Below, piece by piece: positions 8,560 to 18,386 of a DNA stretch of 64,000 nt. Each line of letters begins with the position of its first letter. The stretch's first letter is position 1. Made by a program: the position numbers and the translations under genes. Source of the stretch: Microbacterium amylolyticum. GTDB lineage: Bacteria; Actinomycetota; Actinomycetes; Actinomycetales; Microbacteriaceae. Under the pieces are notes generated by a model. It saw only the letters and a list, made by a program, of their open reading frames with translations, was not told where the DNA came from and did no database searches. The stretch spans positions 620,001 through 684,000 of the forward strand of contig NZ_CP049253.1 of NCBI RefSeq assembly GCF_011046975.1, written 5' to 3'.

Positions 8560-9327
8560 TCAGGCGGCGTCGCGGACGGGGTTACGCAGCGTCCCGATGC
8601 CGGGAATCTCTACCTCGACGACGTCACCAGCATCAAACGCGCCTACTCCGGCGGGAGTGCCCGTGAGAATGATGTCCCCCGGCAGGAGCGTAAAAGCCGC
8701 GGAAGCATAGGCGATGATCGTGGGAACATCGAAGATCATGTCGCGGAATGCTCCCCGCTGCTTTTCCACGCCGTTGAGTCGCGTAATGACCTCGCCGGAC
8801 TCCAGATCAAGATCGGTTTCGATCGCCGGACCGACGGGGCAGAAGGTGTCGAAGCCCTTTGCTCGCGCCCACTGCCCATCCGACCGCTGCAGGTCACGTG
8901 CCGTGACGTCGTTAGCCACGGTGTAGCCAAAGACGCAACCCATGGCGTCGGCAACGGAAACATTCTTGGCGATACGCCCGATCACGATCGCCAGCTCACC
9001 TTCCCACTGGGTGTCATCGGACTGTGCGGGGCGGACGATCGCATCGCCGGGGCCGACAACGGCCGTGTTCGGCTTCAGGAACAGCAACGGCTCGGAAGGA
9101 ACATCGTTGCCAAACTCATCGGCGTGCGCACGGTAGTTCCGTCCGACGCACACCACCTTCGATCGCGGGATCACCGGCGCGAGAAGAGCGACGTCGGTGA
9201 GGGGAAGACGCTCCCCCGTCGTGTCGAATCCCGCGAACATGGGGTCGCCCTGCAAGACGACAACGTCGGTCTCGTCGACGATTCCGAACTTGATCGCGTC
9301 GTTGTGGCTGAACCTGGTGATCTTCAC
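8560..9327 (-). CDS. Fumarylacetoacetate hydrolase family protein
   Basis: 255 residues, the size of the single-domain FAH family that cleaves C-C bonds or decarboxylates/hydrates 2-oxo acids using a divalent metal. Visible family features are [26 protein letters not shown], the metal-binding acid motif [11 protein letters not shown], and DVTARDLQR. The C-terminal [13 protein letters not shown] motif is typical. The true substrate cannot be told from sequence (candidates include acylpyruvates and oxaloacetate). The GTG start is supported by TAGGGT six bases upstream. It lies just before gltX, which has its own promoter, and after the ilvE terminator. Confidence 0.9.
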   Translation of the reverse strand: MKITRFSHNDAIKFGIVDETDVVVLQGDPMFAGFDTTGERLPLTDVALLAPVIPRSKVVCVGRNYRAHADEFGNDVPSEPLLFLKPNTAVVGPGDAIVRPAQSDDTQWEGELAIVIGRIAKNVSVADAMGCVFGYTVANDVTARDLQRSDGQWARAKGFDTFCPVGPAIETDLDLESGEVITRLNGVEKQRGAFRDMIFDVPTIIAYASAAFTLLPGDIILTGTPAGVGAFDAGDVVEVEIPGIGTLRNPVRDAA

Positions 9328-9340
9328 CCTTCCACCCTAT

Positions 9341-9399
9341 TCATGATTTCTGGCACATGTCTGCCCCGGTCCGGGGGCGACATGTGCCAGAAATCATGA
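9341..9399 (-). terminator. Long hairpin downstream of ilvE
   Basis: A perfect 21-bp inverted repeat (9341-9361 with 9379-9399) closed by a 17-base GC-rich loop that can pair further. It sits between the ilvE stop and the next gene and has no clear T run. One arm lies immediately upstream of the -10 box of the next gene. Confidence 0.75.
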
Positions 9400-9414
9400 A
9401 ATGTGCGCGGCCGG

Positions 9415-10515
9415 CTAGGCGTCGAGGCGGCGCAGCCAGCCGTGCTTGTCTTCGCGACGGCCGTACTGAATATCCGTCAGCTCCTCACGGAGCGACAGCG
9501 AGAGCTCACTTCGCGGCTGTTCGTCGGCGAAGCCCTCACCCTTCAGCATCCCGATCGGTGTGAGAACTGCCGCCGTTCCGCAGGCAAAAACGTCAACGAT
9601 GTCACCAGAGGCGACTCCGTCACGCCACTCGGCAAGCGTCACGGGACGCTCTTCGATCGTGTGCCCGCGATCAGCGGCGAGCTGCAGGATCGATGTGCGT
9701 GTGATGCCCTCGAGGATGCTTTCACTCTGCGGCGTGACAAGCGTGCCATCTTTCATCACGAAGACGATGTTCATCCCGCCCAGTTCCTCGATGTTTCCCT
9801 TCGCATCAAGGAACACGACCTGATCACAGCCCTGCTCAGCTGCCTCAGACTGCGGGAGCAAACTCGCAGCGTAGTTGCCACCCGTCTTGGCCGCGCCCGT
9901 TCCGCCCTCAGCCGCACGGGCATACTTTTCGCTCAGCCAGATCGTCACGGGCTTCACTCCTCCGGGGAAGTACGCCCCCGACGGGCTCCCGATCAGGTAA
10001 TAGGCGAACTTCTTTGCCGGCCGCACGCCCAGGAACGCCTCTTTTGCGAACATGAAGGGGCGCAGGTAGAGGCTCTGGTCCTCGCCAGACGGCGTCCACG
10101 CACCATCAACGGCGATCAGCTCATGCAGCGACTGCAGGAAGTACTGCACGGGCAACTCCGGCATTGCCATACGGCGCGCGCTGCGGTTGAACCGCTTGGC
10201 GTTCTCCTCCGGCCGGAAGGTATACACACCACCGTCAGCATGACGGTATGCCTTAAGGCCCTCGAAGATCTCCTGGGCGTAGTGCAGAACCGCCGCAGCC
10301 GGGTCGAGAGAAATCGGCCCATAGGGCTGAACGCGCGGACGGTGCCATCCGCCCTTTTCCGACCAGCAGATGTCGACCATGTGGTCGGTGAAGACCGTTC
10401 CGAAGCCGGGGTTCTCCAGCAGCCGGTCCCGCTCAGACGCGGACCGCGCCGCGAGATTGCGGGTCACCTGGAACGCCAGCTGCTCGGAAGAGTGGGCGGG
10501 GTCGATGAGGTTCAT
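9415..10515 (-). CDS. ilvE: Branched-chain amino acid aminotransferase
   Basis: 366 residues, fold-type IV PLP enzyme that interconverts leucine, isoleucine and valine with their 2-oxo acids. The PLP lysine is in AAKTGGNYAASLLPQ, and the family signatures FEGLKAYRHADGGVYTFRPE and EELGGMNIVFV are present in order. The start at ATG 10515 (MNLIDPAHSS) has AGGA eight bases upstream and gives the usual family length; ATG 10524 is an in-frame alternative. It follows leuB by about 50 bases, so the two branched-chain genes are probably one operon, ended by the hairpin at 9341-9399. Confidence 0.95.
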   Translation of the reverse strand: MNLIDPAHSSEQLAFQVTRNLAARSASERDRLLENPGFGTVFTDHMVDICWSEKGGWHRPRVQPYGPISLDPAAAVLHYAQEIFEGLKAYRHADGGVYTFRPEENAKRFNRSARRMAMPELPVQYFLQSLHELIAVDGAWTPSGEDQSLYLRPFMFAKEAFLGVRPAKKFAYYLIGSPSGAYFPGGVKPVTIWLSEKYARAAEGGTGAAKTGGNYAASLLPQSEAAEQGCDQVVFLDAKGNIEELGGMNIVFVMKDGTLVTPQSESILEGITRTSILQLAADRGHTIEERPVTLAEWRDGVASGDIVDVFACGTAAVLTPIGMLKGEGFADEQPRSELSLSLREELTDIQYGRREDKHGWLRRLDA

Positions 10516-10565
10516 GTGAGTCATCCTGTCTGAAAACGTCCGCGCTGTGAACGCAGGAGTGATGG

Positions 10566-11618
10566 CTACGCGGAAATCCGGGACGCGATCGCGGTCCCAA
10601 TTTCAGCGGTTGTTCTCGGGGCACCGGTGCGCTCGGCAATATCGGCCTCGATGGCCTGCGTCACGCGCTCGGACTCTGCGGTGAGGCCGAGGTGATCGAG
10701 CATCAGGGCGACCGATCCGATCGCCGCCGTCGGGTCGGCTTTCTGACGGCCTGCGATATCGGGGGCCGAGCCGTGGACGGGTTCGAACATCGACGGGAAT
10801 TCGCCCGCCGGGTTCAGGTTCCCGGACGCAGCAAGGCCAATCCCTCCGGTGATGGCGCCAGCAAGATCGGTGAGGATATCGCCGAAGAGGTTGTCGGTGA
10901 CGATCACGTCGAATCGCGATGGGCTGTCGACCATGTGAATCATGGCCGCATCGATGTGCATATAGTCGGTCGCAACATCCGGGTACTCCCCCGCGACCTC
11001 GCCGACGATGCGGCTCCAGAGACCGCCCGCGTTGACCAGAACATTCGTTTTGTGGACGAGCGTCAGCTTGTGGCGCCGCTTCTGCGCCAGGTCAAATGCA
11101 TACCGCACGACGCGTTCGGCGCCGTACGCTGTGTTGACGCTGAGCTCGTTAGCGATCTCGTGGGGAGTGCCGGGGCGCAGAACTCCGCCGTTTCCGACAT
11201 ATGCTCCCTCGGTGCCTTCGCGGACGACAACGAAATCCACCTCGCCAGGAGACGCAAGAGGACCGGGAACGGACGGAAACAGCTTCGACGGGCGTAGGTT
11301 CACGCAGTGATCCAACGCGAAGCGCAAACCGAGCAGAAGGCCACGCTCAATGTTCGCGTTCTTCAGGCGCGGATCGTTGGGAACGCCGCCGACGGCGCCG
11401 AGCAGAATGGCGTCCTGAGCCGCGATCGTCTGGAGGTCCTCGTCTGTGAGCACGTCACCCGTGGCAAGGAAGCGGTCGGCGCCGAGGGACAGCCGCGTTT
11501 TGGCGAACTGAACACCGCTGGCTGCGGTTGCAGCATCGAGGACCTTTTCCGCCTCAGCGATAACCTCGGGGCCAATTCCGTCACCGGGGATGACGGCCAG
11601 CTTCACGACACGCGACAT
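10566..11618 (-). CDS. leuB: 3-isopropylmalate dehydrogenase
   Basis: 350 residues. It oxidises and decarboxylates 3-isopropylmalate to 2-oxoisocaproate with NAD in leucine synthesis. The N-terminal [14 protein letters not shown], the substrate-binding [15 protein letters not shown] region, the catalytic Lys in LVHKTNVL and the metal-binding aspartates in [13 protein letters not shown] are all intact. The C-terminal HGSAPDIAG motif binds the cofactor. AAGGAGAACC precedes the ATG. It is the first gene of a leuB-ilvE pair. The annotation is as leuB rather than the related icd or tartrate dehydrogenase because of length and the linked ilvE. Confidence 0.93.
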   Translation of the reverse strand: MSRVVKLAVIPGDGIGPEVIAEAEKVLDAATAASGVQFAKTRLSLGADRFLATGDVLTDEDLQTIAAQDAILLGAVGGVPNDPRLKNANIERGLLLGLRFALDHCVNLRPSKLFPSVPGPLASPGEVDFVVVREGTEGAYVGNGGVLRPGTPHEIANELSVNTAYGAERVVRYAFDLAQKRRHKLTLVHKTNVLVNAGGLWSRIVGEVAGEYPDVATDYMHIDAAMIHMVDSPSRFDVIVTDNLFGDILTDLAGAITGGIGLAASGNLNPAGEFPSMFEPVHGSAPDIAGRQKADPTAAIGSVALMLDHLGLTAESERVTQAIEADIAERTGAPRTTAEIGTAIASRISA

Positions 11619-11654
11619 GGTTCTCCTTGCTCCTGGCTGCTGTGGGGCTGAGCA

Positions 11655-13190
11655 TCACCGTGGGGAAGAAGCTCGGCTCCGTCCCAGGGTAGTCGCCGCG
11701 ACGACGCTCGCGATGACGAGAAGCCCCGCGCCGATCAACGATGTCAGGACGACACCGCCGTCAAACGCGTCAGCGGCAGCCTTTCGGAGAGCGTCACCAA
11801 GCGGACCGCTGATGTTTTCTGCCTCGTTCATCGCGCCCGCCAACGTTTCGCGCGCGTGAATGCCGGCAGTGTCAGGAAGGCCCGGAGGCAGAACAAGAGC
11901 CGAACGGTACCAGCCGGTGATGATGCCGCCGAGAATGGACGTTCCGAGGACGGCACCGAACTCATAGGCGGTCTCGCTGATCGCGCTGGCCGCCCCCGCC
12001 TTCGCGGGAGGGGCCGAAGAGATAATCAGCTCACCGGAAACCGTTTGCGCCGCGCCGGCTCCGGCCCCCATCAGAACGAACGCCAGCACGAGCATCCACA
12101 CGTCGTGAGCTCCGGCAACCGCCACGAGAACGAAGCCGGCAACCGCAATCGACAACACGATCGGCACAACGCGTGCTGGGGAGAACCGTCGCGCAAAGGG
12201 CGTGACGATGAAACCGGCCGACATCGACATCACGGCACCCGGGATCAGCGCAATGCCCGCCATCATGGGCGACAGCCCAACGATCATCTGAAGGTGCTGC
12301 GACACGAAGTACAGGAATCCGATGTATCCCATGACACAGCAGAGATTGATCACGAGCGAGCCGGAGAACTTCGCCCGACGGAACAGCGACATGTCGAGCA
12401 TCGGATGGGGAGTGCGCAGCTGACGGCGGACAAACCACCATCCGAACGCCAGACCGATGGCGATGGGGATCAGGCCGATCCAGCCGTGAACAGCGAACTC
12501 CTTGATGCCGAAAGCGAGCGGGCCCAGGGCAGCCATGGACAGCACAATGCTCCACCCGTCGATCGGCCCGGGACTCGGATCGCGGCTCTCCTTCACGAAG
12601 AACGGGGCGAGAATCAGCATGAGCACGAGCATCGGAACGGCGAGCAGAAAGACGCTCTGCCAGGGGTAGTGCTCGATGAGCAACCCGCCGACAACGGGTC
12701 CCAGCGCGCCGCCCGCTGCGAACATACCGGCCCATGCGGCAATCGCGATACGACGCTGATCGCGGTTGCGGAAGGTCGAACGCAGAAGCGACATCGTCGA
12801 GGGCATCAAAGCCGCTCCGAAAACGCCCATCAGCGCACGAGCTGCAATCAGCCATTCGGATGTCGGAGCGAAAGCCGCGCCGACAGAAACAAGCGTGAAC
12901 CCGACGGCACCAATGAGAAGAACGCGGCGACGCCCGAAGCGATCGCCGAGCGTTCCCGCGGTAACGAGAAGTCCCGCAAGGACCAGCGAATAGGCGTCAA
13001 TGATCCACAGCTGTTGGGCGCTTGTCGGCTCAAGATCCCGGGCGATCGCCGGAAGAGCAAAGTTCAAGATCGTGTTGTCAATCGATACGAGCAACACGGG
13101 CAACATCAGCACCACGAGAGCGGACCACCCCCGCCAATCTGCGCGAGGACCGTCAGTGGCGATTTGTTCCGTGGGCGTGCGCTGTGACAT
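11655..13190 (-). CDS. MFS drug/proton antiporter, DHA2 family
   Basis: About 511 residues with 14 predicted membrane helices, the DHA2 (QacA/SmvA-like) arrangement. Diagnostic pieces are SIDNTILNFALPAI in helix 1, the loop motif GDRFGRRRVLL between helices 2 and 3, and motif C-like GALGPVVGGLL in helix 5. It probably exports lipophilic cations or antibiotics; the substrate is unknown. The start is taken at ATG 13190 (MSQRTPTEQ) with AGGAT upstream; ATG 13211 is in frame. It lies 36 bases before the leuB start on the same strand but has no metabolic link to it. Confidence 0.85.
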   Translation of the reverse strand: MSQRTPTEQIATDGPRADWRGWSALVVLMLPVLLVSIDNTILNFALPAIARDLEPTSAQQLWIIDAYSLVLAGLLVTAGTLGDRFGRRRVLLIGAVGFTLVSVGAAFAPTSEWLIAARALMGVFGAALMPSTMSLLRSTFRNRDQRRIAIAAWAGMFAAGGALGPVVGGLLIEHYPWQSVFLLAVPMLVLMLILAPFFVKESRDPSPGPIDGWSIVLSMAALGPLAFGIKEFAVHGWIGLIPIAIGLAFGWWFVRRQLRTPHPMLDMSLFRRAKFSGSLVINLCCVMGYIGFLYFVSQHLQMIVGLSPMMAGIALIPGAVMSMSAGFIVTPFARRFSPARVVPIVLSIAVAGFVLVAVAGAHDVWMLVLAFVLMGAGAGAAQTVSGELIISSAPPAKAGAASAISETAYEFGAVLGTSILGGIITGWYRSALVLPPGLPDTAGIHARETLAGAMNEAENISGPLGDALRKAAADAFDGGVVLTSLIGAGLLVIASVVAATTLGRSRASSPR

Positions 13191-13237
13191 CACAGAATGA
13201 TCCTGGTGCATGCGGCTGGGCACCACCAGGGCAAACA

Positions 13238-13285
13238 ACGTTCGAGGCGCCCCACCGATCCGTCACGGTGGGGCGCCTCGAACGT
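13238..13285 (-). terminator. Long hairpin after serA
   Basis: A perfect 20-bp stem (13238-13257 with 13266-13285) and an 8-base loop, located 13 bases after the serA stop. On the minus strand it is followed by a weak T stretch (TTGTTTGCC). Confidence 0.8.
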
Positions 13286-13297
13286 CAGAAAAAAGCC

Positions 13298-14890
13298 TTA
13301 CGCCTCGACGATTTCGATCCGTCGGATTGTGCGCGCGTCAATGGCCTCGCCGAGCTTCTCGATGATCTCGTCGGGGACCCGCTTGTCGACCGTCACGATC
13401 GACAGTGCCTCGTCGCTGGACTCGTCTCCTGCCACCTGCAGACCCTCGATGTTGATCCCGGCACGACCGAAGTGATCGCCGTAGATGGCAACGATTCCCG
13501 GCTTGTCGCTGTAGCGCAGAACGACGTGGTGACGCGCGATCGGAACGTCGAGCTCATACCCGTTGATTCCGACGATCTTCGGCACCATGCGTGTTCCGGC
13601 GAGGGTTCCCGCAACGCTCAGGACCGTTCCGTCGGACAGCGTTCCGCGCAGCGTCGTCAGGTTGCGGAACAACGGGCTGTCCCGTTCGACCGTCATGCGC
13701 GTTTCGATGCCGCGCTGCTCGGCGAACACCGGCGCGTTGACATAAGAAACCGTCTCGCTGACAACGTTCGTGAGGATGCCCTTGAGCGCCGCGAGCTTGT
13801 ACACGCTGACGTCGTATTCGGCGAGCTCACCGCGCACTTCGATCTCCAGGTTGGTGAGACCGGCCTGCGTCAGAGCGCTGAAGACCTGACCGAGCTGCTC
13901 GACAAGGCCGATTCCGGGGCGCACGAACGGGTCGATCGCACCACCGGCGACGTTGACGGCGTCGGGAACCAGATCGCCTTCCAGCGCCAGCTTGACGGAC
14001 TTGGCAACGGACACACCCGCCTTCTCCTGCGCTTCGGCCGTCGATGCTCCGAGATGCGGCGTTGCGACAACGTTCGGCAGGCCAACCAGGGACGTGTCAG
14101 CCGGCGGTTCGCTCGTGAAGACGTCAAGACCAGCGCCCGCGATCTCCCCCGCACGCAGTGCGTCTTCGAGTGCCTTCTCGTCGATGAGGCCGCCGCGCGC
14201 AACGTTCAGCACGTATGCCGTGGGCTTCATTGCCTTCAGCTGCGGCGCGCTGATGAGACCGGTCGTCTCGGGTGTCTTCGGCATGTGGATCGTGAGGAAG
14301 TCAGCCTGCTCGACAAGCTCGTCGAGACTGACCAGCTCGACTCCCATCTGCTGGGCACGTGCGGCCGAGACATAGGGGTCATATGCGACGACGCGCATTC
14401 CGAAGGCCTGCATACGTGAGGTGACGAGCGCGCCGATACGGCCCAGGCCGATCACACCCAGCGTCTTTTCGTACAGCTCTGATCCCGTGAAGGAGCTGCG
14501 CTTCCACTCCCCCTGCGCCAAGGAGGCGTTAGCGGCGGGAATGTACCGCGCGAGGCTAATGATGTGACCGCAGGTGAGCTCAGCGGCCGAGATGATGTTG
14601 GACGTCGGCGCGTTGACGACCATGACGCCGGCGGTCGTCGCTGCCTTCGTGTCGACGTTGTCGAGACCAACGCCGGCACGCGCGATGACCTTGAGCTTCG
14701 GCGCGTGGGCGATCGCTTCTTCGTCCATCTTCGTGGCGGAGCGAATGAGGACAGCATGTGCCTCGGCGAGAGCATCGAAAAGCGCGGGACGGTCAGTGCC
14801 GTCAACCGTTCGCACATCGAAATCAGGGCCGAGAGCCTCGATCGTGGCGGGTGAGAGCTGTTCTGCAAGCAGGACGACTGGCTTCGACAA
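13298..14890 (-). CDS. serA: D-3-phosphoglycerate dehydrogenase
   Basis: 530 residues, the long actinobacterial form. It oxidises 3-phosphoglycerate with NAD as the first step of serine synthesis. The Rossmann motif is VIGLGRIGALV. The catalytic Arg is in NVARGGLIDE, and the catalytic His is in TPHLGASTAEAQ. An intervening (ASB) domain (about 315-450) and a C-terminal ACT domain (about 455-530) follow, so allosteric control by serine is likely. The start is taken as TTG 14890 (MSKPVVLLAEQ) because GAAGGG sits six bases upstream and the length matches homologues. The ATG at 14938 would add 16 atypical residues. A TAGGCT -10-like box occurs about 75 bases upstream. Confidence 0.93.
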   Translation of the reverse strand: MSKPVVLLAEQLSPATIEALGPDFDVRTVDGTDRPALFDALAEAHAVLIRSATKMDEEAIAHAPKLKVIARAGVGLDNVDTKAATTAGVMVVNAPTSNIISAAELTCGHIISLARYIPAANASLAQGEWKRSSFTGSELYEKTLGVIGLGRIGALVTSRMQAFGMRVVAYDPYVSAARAQQMGVELVSLDELVEQADFLTIHMPKTPETTGLISAPQLKAMKPTAYVLNVARGGLIDEKALEDALRAGEIAGAGLDVFTSEPPADTSLVGLPNVVATPHLGASTAEAQEKAGVSVAKSVKLALEGDLVPDAVNVAGGAIDPFVRPGIGLVEQLGQVFSALTQAGLTNLEIEVRGELAEYDVSVYKLAALKGILTNVVSETVSYVNAPVFAEQRGIETRMTVERDSPLFRNLTTLRGTLSDGTVLSVAGTLAGTRMVPKIVGINGYELDVPIARHHVVLRYSDKPGIVAIYGDHFGRAGINIEGLQVAGDESSDEALSIVTVDKRVPDEIIEKLGEAIDARTIRRIEIVEA

Positions 14891-14995
14891 TGTGGACCCT
14901 TCGGGATGGCGCTGAGGTGGGACGGCCGTCCACGTCACGCGGTCGACCGCACCGCCCAGCCTAGCGCCGCCGACGAGGACGCGCCGACCGGCATG

Positions 14996-15364
14996 TCACA
15001 CGAAGACGAAGGTGATGTTCGTAAACATCGACTGCAGGTTGATCCAATACACGCCGATCAGCCCCAGGCCGACGAAGAACAGCACGATGAGTTTCCACAC
15101 GGGCCTGCGGCGTCCGATCACGATCACAAGGGTGAACAGGACGATCGGCAGGGCGATCGCGAGAATCAGAGCAACGAGGGCTGTCGGGGCCAGGGCTCCG
15201 CCGAGCACATCTGCCCACTCGCTCATCGCCAGGATGTTCGCCACACCTGCCCAAACCGCATATGCGTAGAACAACCCGAACAGGCCGGCGATGGCCGCCA
15301 CGAACCAGGACGGCGCCTGACGTCGCTTCTTCTCGTCTGTCGTTTGTGACGCGCTCTTCGCCAT
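14996..15364 (-). CDS. Small membrane protein, 3 helices
   Basis: 122 residues. A short Lys/Arg-rich cytoplasmic start (MAKSASQTTDEKKRRQ) is followed by three hydrophobic segments near residues 20-42, 58-82 and 92-112. No known family is recognised. Its ATG overlaps the stop of the gene before it (TGATG), so the two are translationally coupled and probably work together in the membrane. Confidence 0.7.
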   Translation of the reverse strand: MAKSASQTTDEKKRRQAPSWFVAAIAGLFGLFYAYAVWAGVANILAMSEWADVLGGALAPTALVALILAIALPIVLFTLVIVIGRRRPVWKLIVLFFVGLGLIGVYWINLQSMFTNITFVFV

Positions 15365-15840
15365 CAGCCTGTCACCCCCGGGATGAAGGGCCACGGAATG
15401 AGCGCGATCACGCCGACCCCCAGCCACAGGATCTTCTGCCATGCCGGGCCACCGCGCGTGAGCAGCAGCGTGGCGACGAACCACATCACCGGAGCCGCCG
15501 GCGCAAGAATCGCGCTGGCCTGGAACATCGCGTCTGGGCTCGACATCGGTTGGGCGAGAATCCAGTCTCGAACGCGGTTGACGCCCAGAACCCAGCCGAC
15601 GACCCACATTGCGTAGATCCCGCCCAAAACACCGTAGGTGACGAGCTCGACGTTTCCCGGTCCGCGAGAGACGTCCTCTTCCGGTTCGTCAGACACGACC
15701 TCCTCGACGGCTTGTTCGCTCGTATCCGCGGAGGATTCTGCTGCGGTGACCGCAACATCCGCGTCGGATTCGGACGTTACCGCGAGTGTTGGGTCGTCAT
15801 CGCCGCCCCAGCTCAGTGCGTCTTCGTCGCTCGTCGACAT
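15364..15840 (-). CDS. Membrane protein with acidic N-terminal tail
   Basis: 158 residues. The first 62 are strongly acidic and low-complexity (rich in D, E, S, A), then three hydrophobic segments follow near 68-88, 105-127 and 135-153. I recognise no domain. A TAGTCT box lies six bases before the ATG, and its TAG is also the prfB stop codon, so the promoter is nested in the end of prfB. It is coupled to the 122-residue membrane protein that follows. Confidence 0.7.
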   Translation of the reverse strand: MSTSDEDALSWGGDDDPTLAVTSESDADVAVTAAESSADTSEQAVEEVVSDEPEEDVSRGPGNVELVTYGVLGGIYAMWVVGWVLGVNRVRDWILAQPMSSPDAMFQASAILAPAAPVMWFVATLLLTRGGPAWQKILWLGVGVIALIPWPFIPGVTG

Positions 15841-15849
15841 ATCCGAAGA

Positions 15850-16959
15850 CTAGTCGTCGCTGGGTCGCTTGCGCCAGCGAATGCCCGCGTTGATGAAACC
15901 GTCGAGATCACCGTCGAACACGGTGGCCGGGTTACCGACCTCGTGACCCGTTCGCAGGTCTTTGACGAGCTGCTGTCCGTAAAGGAAATAGGAGCGCATC
16001 TGGTCGCCCCAACTGGCGGTAATCGTTCCCGCGAGCTCCTTCTTCTTGGCCGCTTCCTGCTCCTTCTGCAGCAGCAACAGGCGCGTCTGCAGAACGCGCA
16101 TGGCGGCCGCACGGTTCTGGATCTGCGACTTCTCGTTCTGCATCGACACCACAAGCCCCGTGGGAAGGTGGGTGAGGCGGACCGCCGAGTCGGTCGTGTT
16201 GACCGACTGCCCACCGGGACCCGACGAGCGGAAGACGTCGACGCGGATGTCGTTCTCCGGGATATCGACCTCCTTCGCCTCTTCCATCACGGGAATAACC
16301 TCAACAGCAGCGAACGACGTCTGTCGCTTATCGGCCGAGCCGAACGGGCTGATACGTGCGAGACGGTGCGTTCCGGCCTCAACCGACAACACGCCGTAGG
16401 CATAGGGCGCGGTGATCTCGAACGTGGCGGATTTGATCCCTGCGCCCTCGGCATAGGACATGTCCATGACCTTGACGGGGTAACCGTGCCGCTCAGCCCA
16501 GCGCAGGTACATGCGCATGAGCATTTCTGCGAAATCGGTGGCGTCGTCACCGCCAGCACCCGAGCGGATCGTCATCACGGCGGCGCGCTCGTCGTACTCG
16601 CCATCGAGCAGCGTCTGCACCTCGAGATCGGACACCGCAGTCCCCAGGGCGGCGAGCTCTGCCCGCGCTTCCTCGGCGGCGTCCTCGTCTTCCATCTCGT
16701 TGGCGAGATCCACCATGACCTCAAGATCGTCAAGGCGAGAGCCAACGCCCTCGACCTTTTTGATCTGCGCCTTCGCGTGGCTGAGAGCGCTGGTGACCTT
16801 CTGCGCGTTCTCTTGGTCACCCCAGAGGCCAGGGTCGGCGGCCTCCTGTTCGAGGCGCTCGACATCAGCACGCAGCGCATCGACGTCGACCACCTCTCGG
16901 ATGTTGTCGAACGTGGTGCGCAACGCCTGGATGTCGGCGGACAGATCGAGCTCAAGCAT
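15850..16959 (-). CDS. prfB: Peptide chain release factor 2
   Basis: 369 residues. It recognises UGA/UAA stop codons and triggers peptide release on the ribosome. The tripeptide SPF ([12 protein letters not shown]) reads the stop codon, and GGQ in [14 protein letters not shown] is the catalytic loop. The reading frame is continuous from the ATG with no in-frame UGA near codon 25, so the programmed frameshift used by many bacteria is absent here. The gene usually stands next to ftsE-ftsX-smpB in actinobacteria; those genes are not next to it here. Confidence 0.96.
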   Translation of the reverse strand: MLELDLSADIQALRTTFDNIREVVDVDALRADVERLEQEAADPGLWGDQENAQKVTSALSHAKAQIKKVEGVGSRLDDLEVMVDLANEMEDEDAAEEARAELAALGTAVSDLEVQTLLDGEYDERAAVMTIRSGAGGDDATDFAEMLMRMYLRWAERHGYPVKVMDMSYAEGAGIKSATFEITAPYAYGVLSVEAGTHRLARISPFGSADKRQTSFAAVEVIPVMEEAKEVDIPENDIRVDVFRSSGPGGQSVNTTDSAVRLTHLPTGLVVSMQNEKSQIQNRAAAMRVLQTRLLLLQKEQEAAKKKELAGTITASWGDQMRSYFLYGQQLVKDLRTGHEVGNPATVFDGDLDGFINAGIRWRKRPSDD

Positions 16960-17037
16960 GACTTGTCAGCTTACCGTCACCAGCGGCGGGTTCCCCGACC
17001 GCCGCGCGCGAACCCGATACGGTGGAAGGTGATGAGC

Positions 17038-18342
17038 ATGCGCACACCGCCCGGTGGCGCCGCAGCCGAGGCGATCCGTCAGTACTGGCCCATGGTGTAC
17101 GCACCGACGGCTCTGTACTCCATGGGCCAAGGCGCGCTCATTCCCGTTCTCCCGTCGATTGCCACTGCCCAGGGTGCGAACCTCGGCCTCGCCGCGCTCG
17201 TTGCCGGCGCGATTCTTATCGGTCAACTGTGCGGAAATCTGCCCGCTGGATGGCTTGTCGCGCGCGCTGGTGAACGGCGAGCCATGATCATCGCCTCCGT
17301 GATATCGGTCATCTCGGTTGCCGGGATGCTCCTCGCACCGAATCTCGCCACATTGACGGCATGCGTGTTCATCGTCGGCATGTGCGCCTCCGCCTTCGCT
17401 CTCGCCCGCCATGCCTTCATGACCGTCCGCGTGCCGTTGGCGTATCGGGCGCGGGCCCTTGCGCTTGTTGGCGGGTCGTTCCGCCTCGGGACCTTCACGG
17501 GCCCGGTGATCGCGGCAGGGCTGATCTGGGTGTTTGGAGACGCAAAGTCCACCATCTGGTTCTTCGGCGCCGCCCTGATTGCCGTCGGCCTCCTCGTGAC
17601 GTTCGGCCCAGATCCGGAGGAGAGGGCTCTCGCCGCCGAACAACGCCAGGCACCGAACCTGTGCGCTGCCACCAGCGACACGGGCACGGGCGACACAGGA
17701 GAAGCCATCACCGGCCCGATCCGGACTCCGCGAGCCCGCCCACGAACCGGACTCTTCCGGACCATCTGGAACCACCGCGGCGTCCTCATCAGACTCGGGT
17801 TCGCGGCCTCGTCCCTGGCCTCCGTGCGGGCAGGCCGCCAGGCCATCATTCCCCTCTGGGGAGTATCGATCGGGCTCGATGCGGCGACGATTTCCCTCCT
17901 CGTCGGAATCGCCGGCGCCATCGAATTTTCGCTGTTCTACGCCAGCGGACAGGTGATGGACCGGTTTGGACGCCTCTGGGCAACGGTGCCTTCGCAGCTC
18001 GTCATGGCGCTGAGTTTTCTCGCGTTGGCGTTCACACACGACAGCGATGACGCCTCGATGTGGTTCGGTGTTTTCGCCATCGCTGTCGGTGTCGGAAACG
18101 GCCTTTCCTCCGGCGCGCTTCTCACGCTCGGATCCGATGTTGCGCCGGCGGACAACACAGCCGCGTTCCTCGGCGCGTGGCGGACGTTCACCGATGCCGG
18201 CGCAGCGTCAACACCGCTGGTCGTCGCGGGTCTGACAACCATGTTCTCTCTGTCGATCGCAACCGGTGCTGTCGGAGTCGTTGCCCTCGCCGGGGCTGGG
18301 GCGTTTATGCGATGGGTGCCCCGTTACTCCCCCACGCGCTAA
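17038..18342 (+). CDS. MFS transporter
   Basis: 434 residues with 12 predicted helices in two halves, separated by a hydrophilic loop around residues 205-245. Family features include ALIPVLPSIA in helix 1, the loop-2 motif AGWLVARAGERRAM, and its counterpart DRFGRLWATVP in the second half. The substrate is unknown. The frame is open for more than 1700 bases upstream, but that part is a shadow of prfB and its neighbours. The start is set at ATG 17038 because GGAAGG lies eight bases upstream; ATG 17032 is an alternative. It is convergent with the tad operon and no hairpin separates them. Confidence 0.85.
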   Translation: MRTPPGGAAAEAIRQYWPMVYAPTALYSMGQGALIPVLPSIATAQGANLGLAALVAGAILIGQLCGNLPAGWLVARAGERRAMIIASVISVISVAGMLLAPNLATLTACVFIVGMCASAFALARHAFMTVRVPLAYRARALALVGGSFRLGTFTGPVIAAGLIWVFGDAKSTIWFFGAALIAVGLLVTFGPDPEERALAAEQRQAPNLCAATSDTGTGDTGEAITGPIRTPRARPRTGLFRTIWNHRGVLIRLGFAASSLASVRAGRQAIIPLWGVSIGLDAATISLLVGIAGAIEFSLFYASGQVMDRFGRLWATVPSQLVMALSFLALAFTHDSDDASMWFGVFAIAVGVGNGLSSGALLTLGSDVAPADNTAAFLGAWRTFTDAGAASTPLVVAGLTTMFSLSIATGAVGVVALAGAGAFMRWVPRYSPTR

Positions 18343-18386
18343 CTCGCGCCACGCCGCTTTGCTCCGTCATCACCTGGTCGAGGCCG

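Noticed and set aside
16860..16959. Programmed +1 frameshift in prfB
   Set aside because: The frame is continuous from ATG and no UGA with a preceding CUU and SD-like element is present around codon 25.
15262..17037. A 1026-codon plus-strand frame ending at 18342
   Set aside because: Only the part from 17038 is a transporter. The upstream 590 codons are antisense to prfB and the two membrane genes and show no family features.
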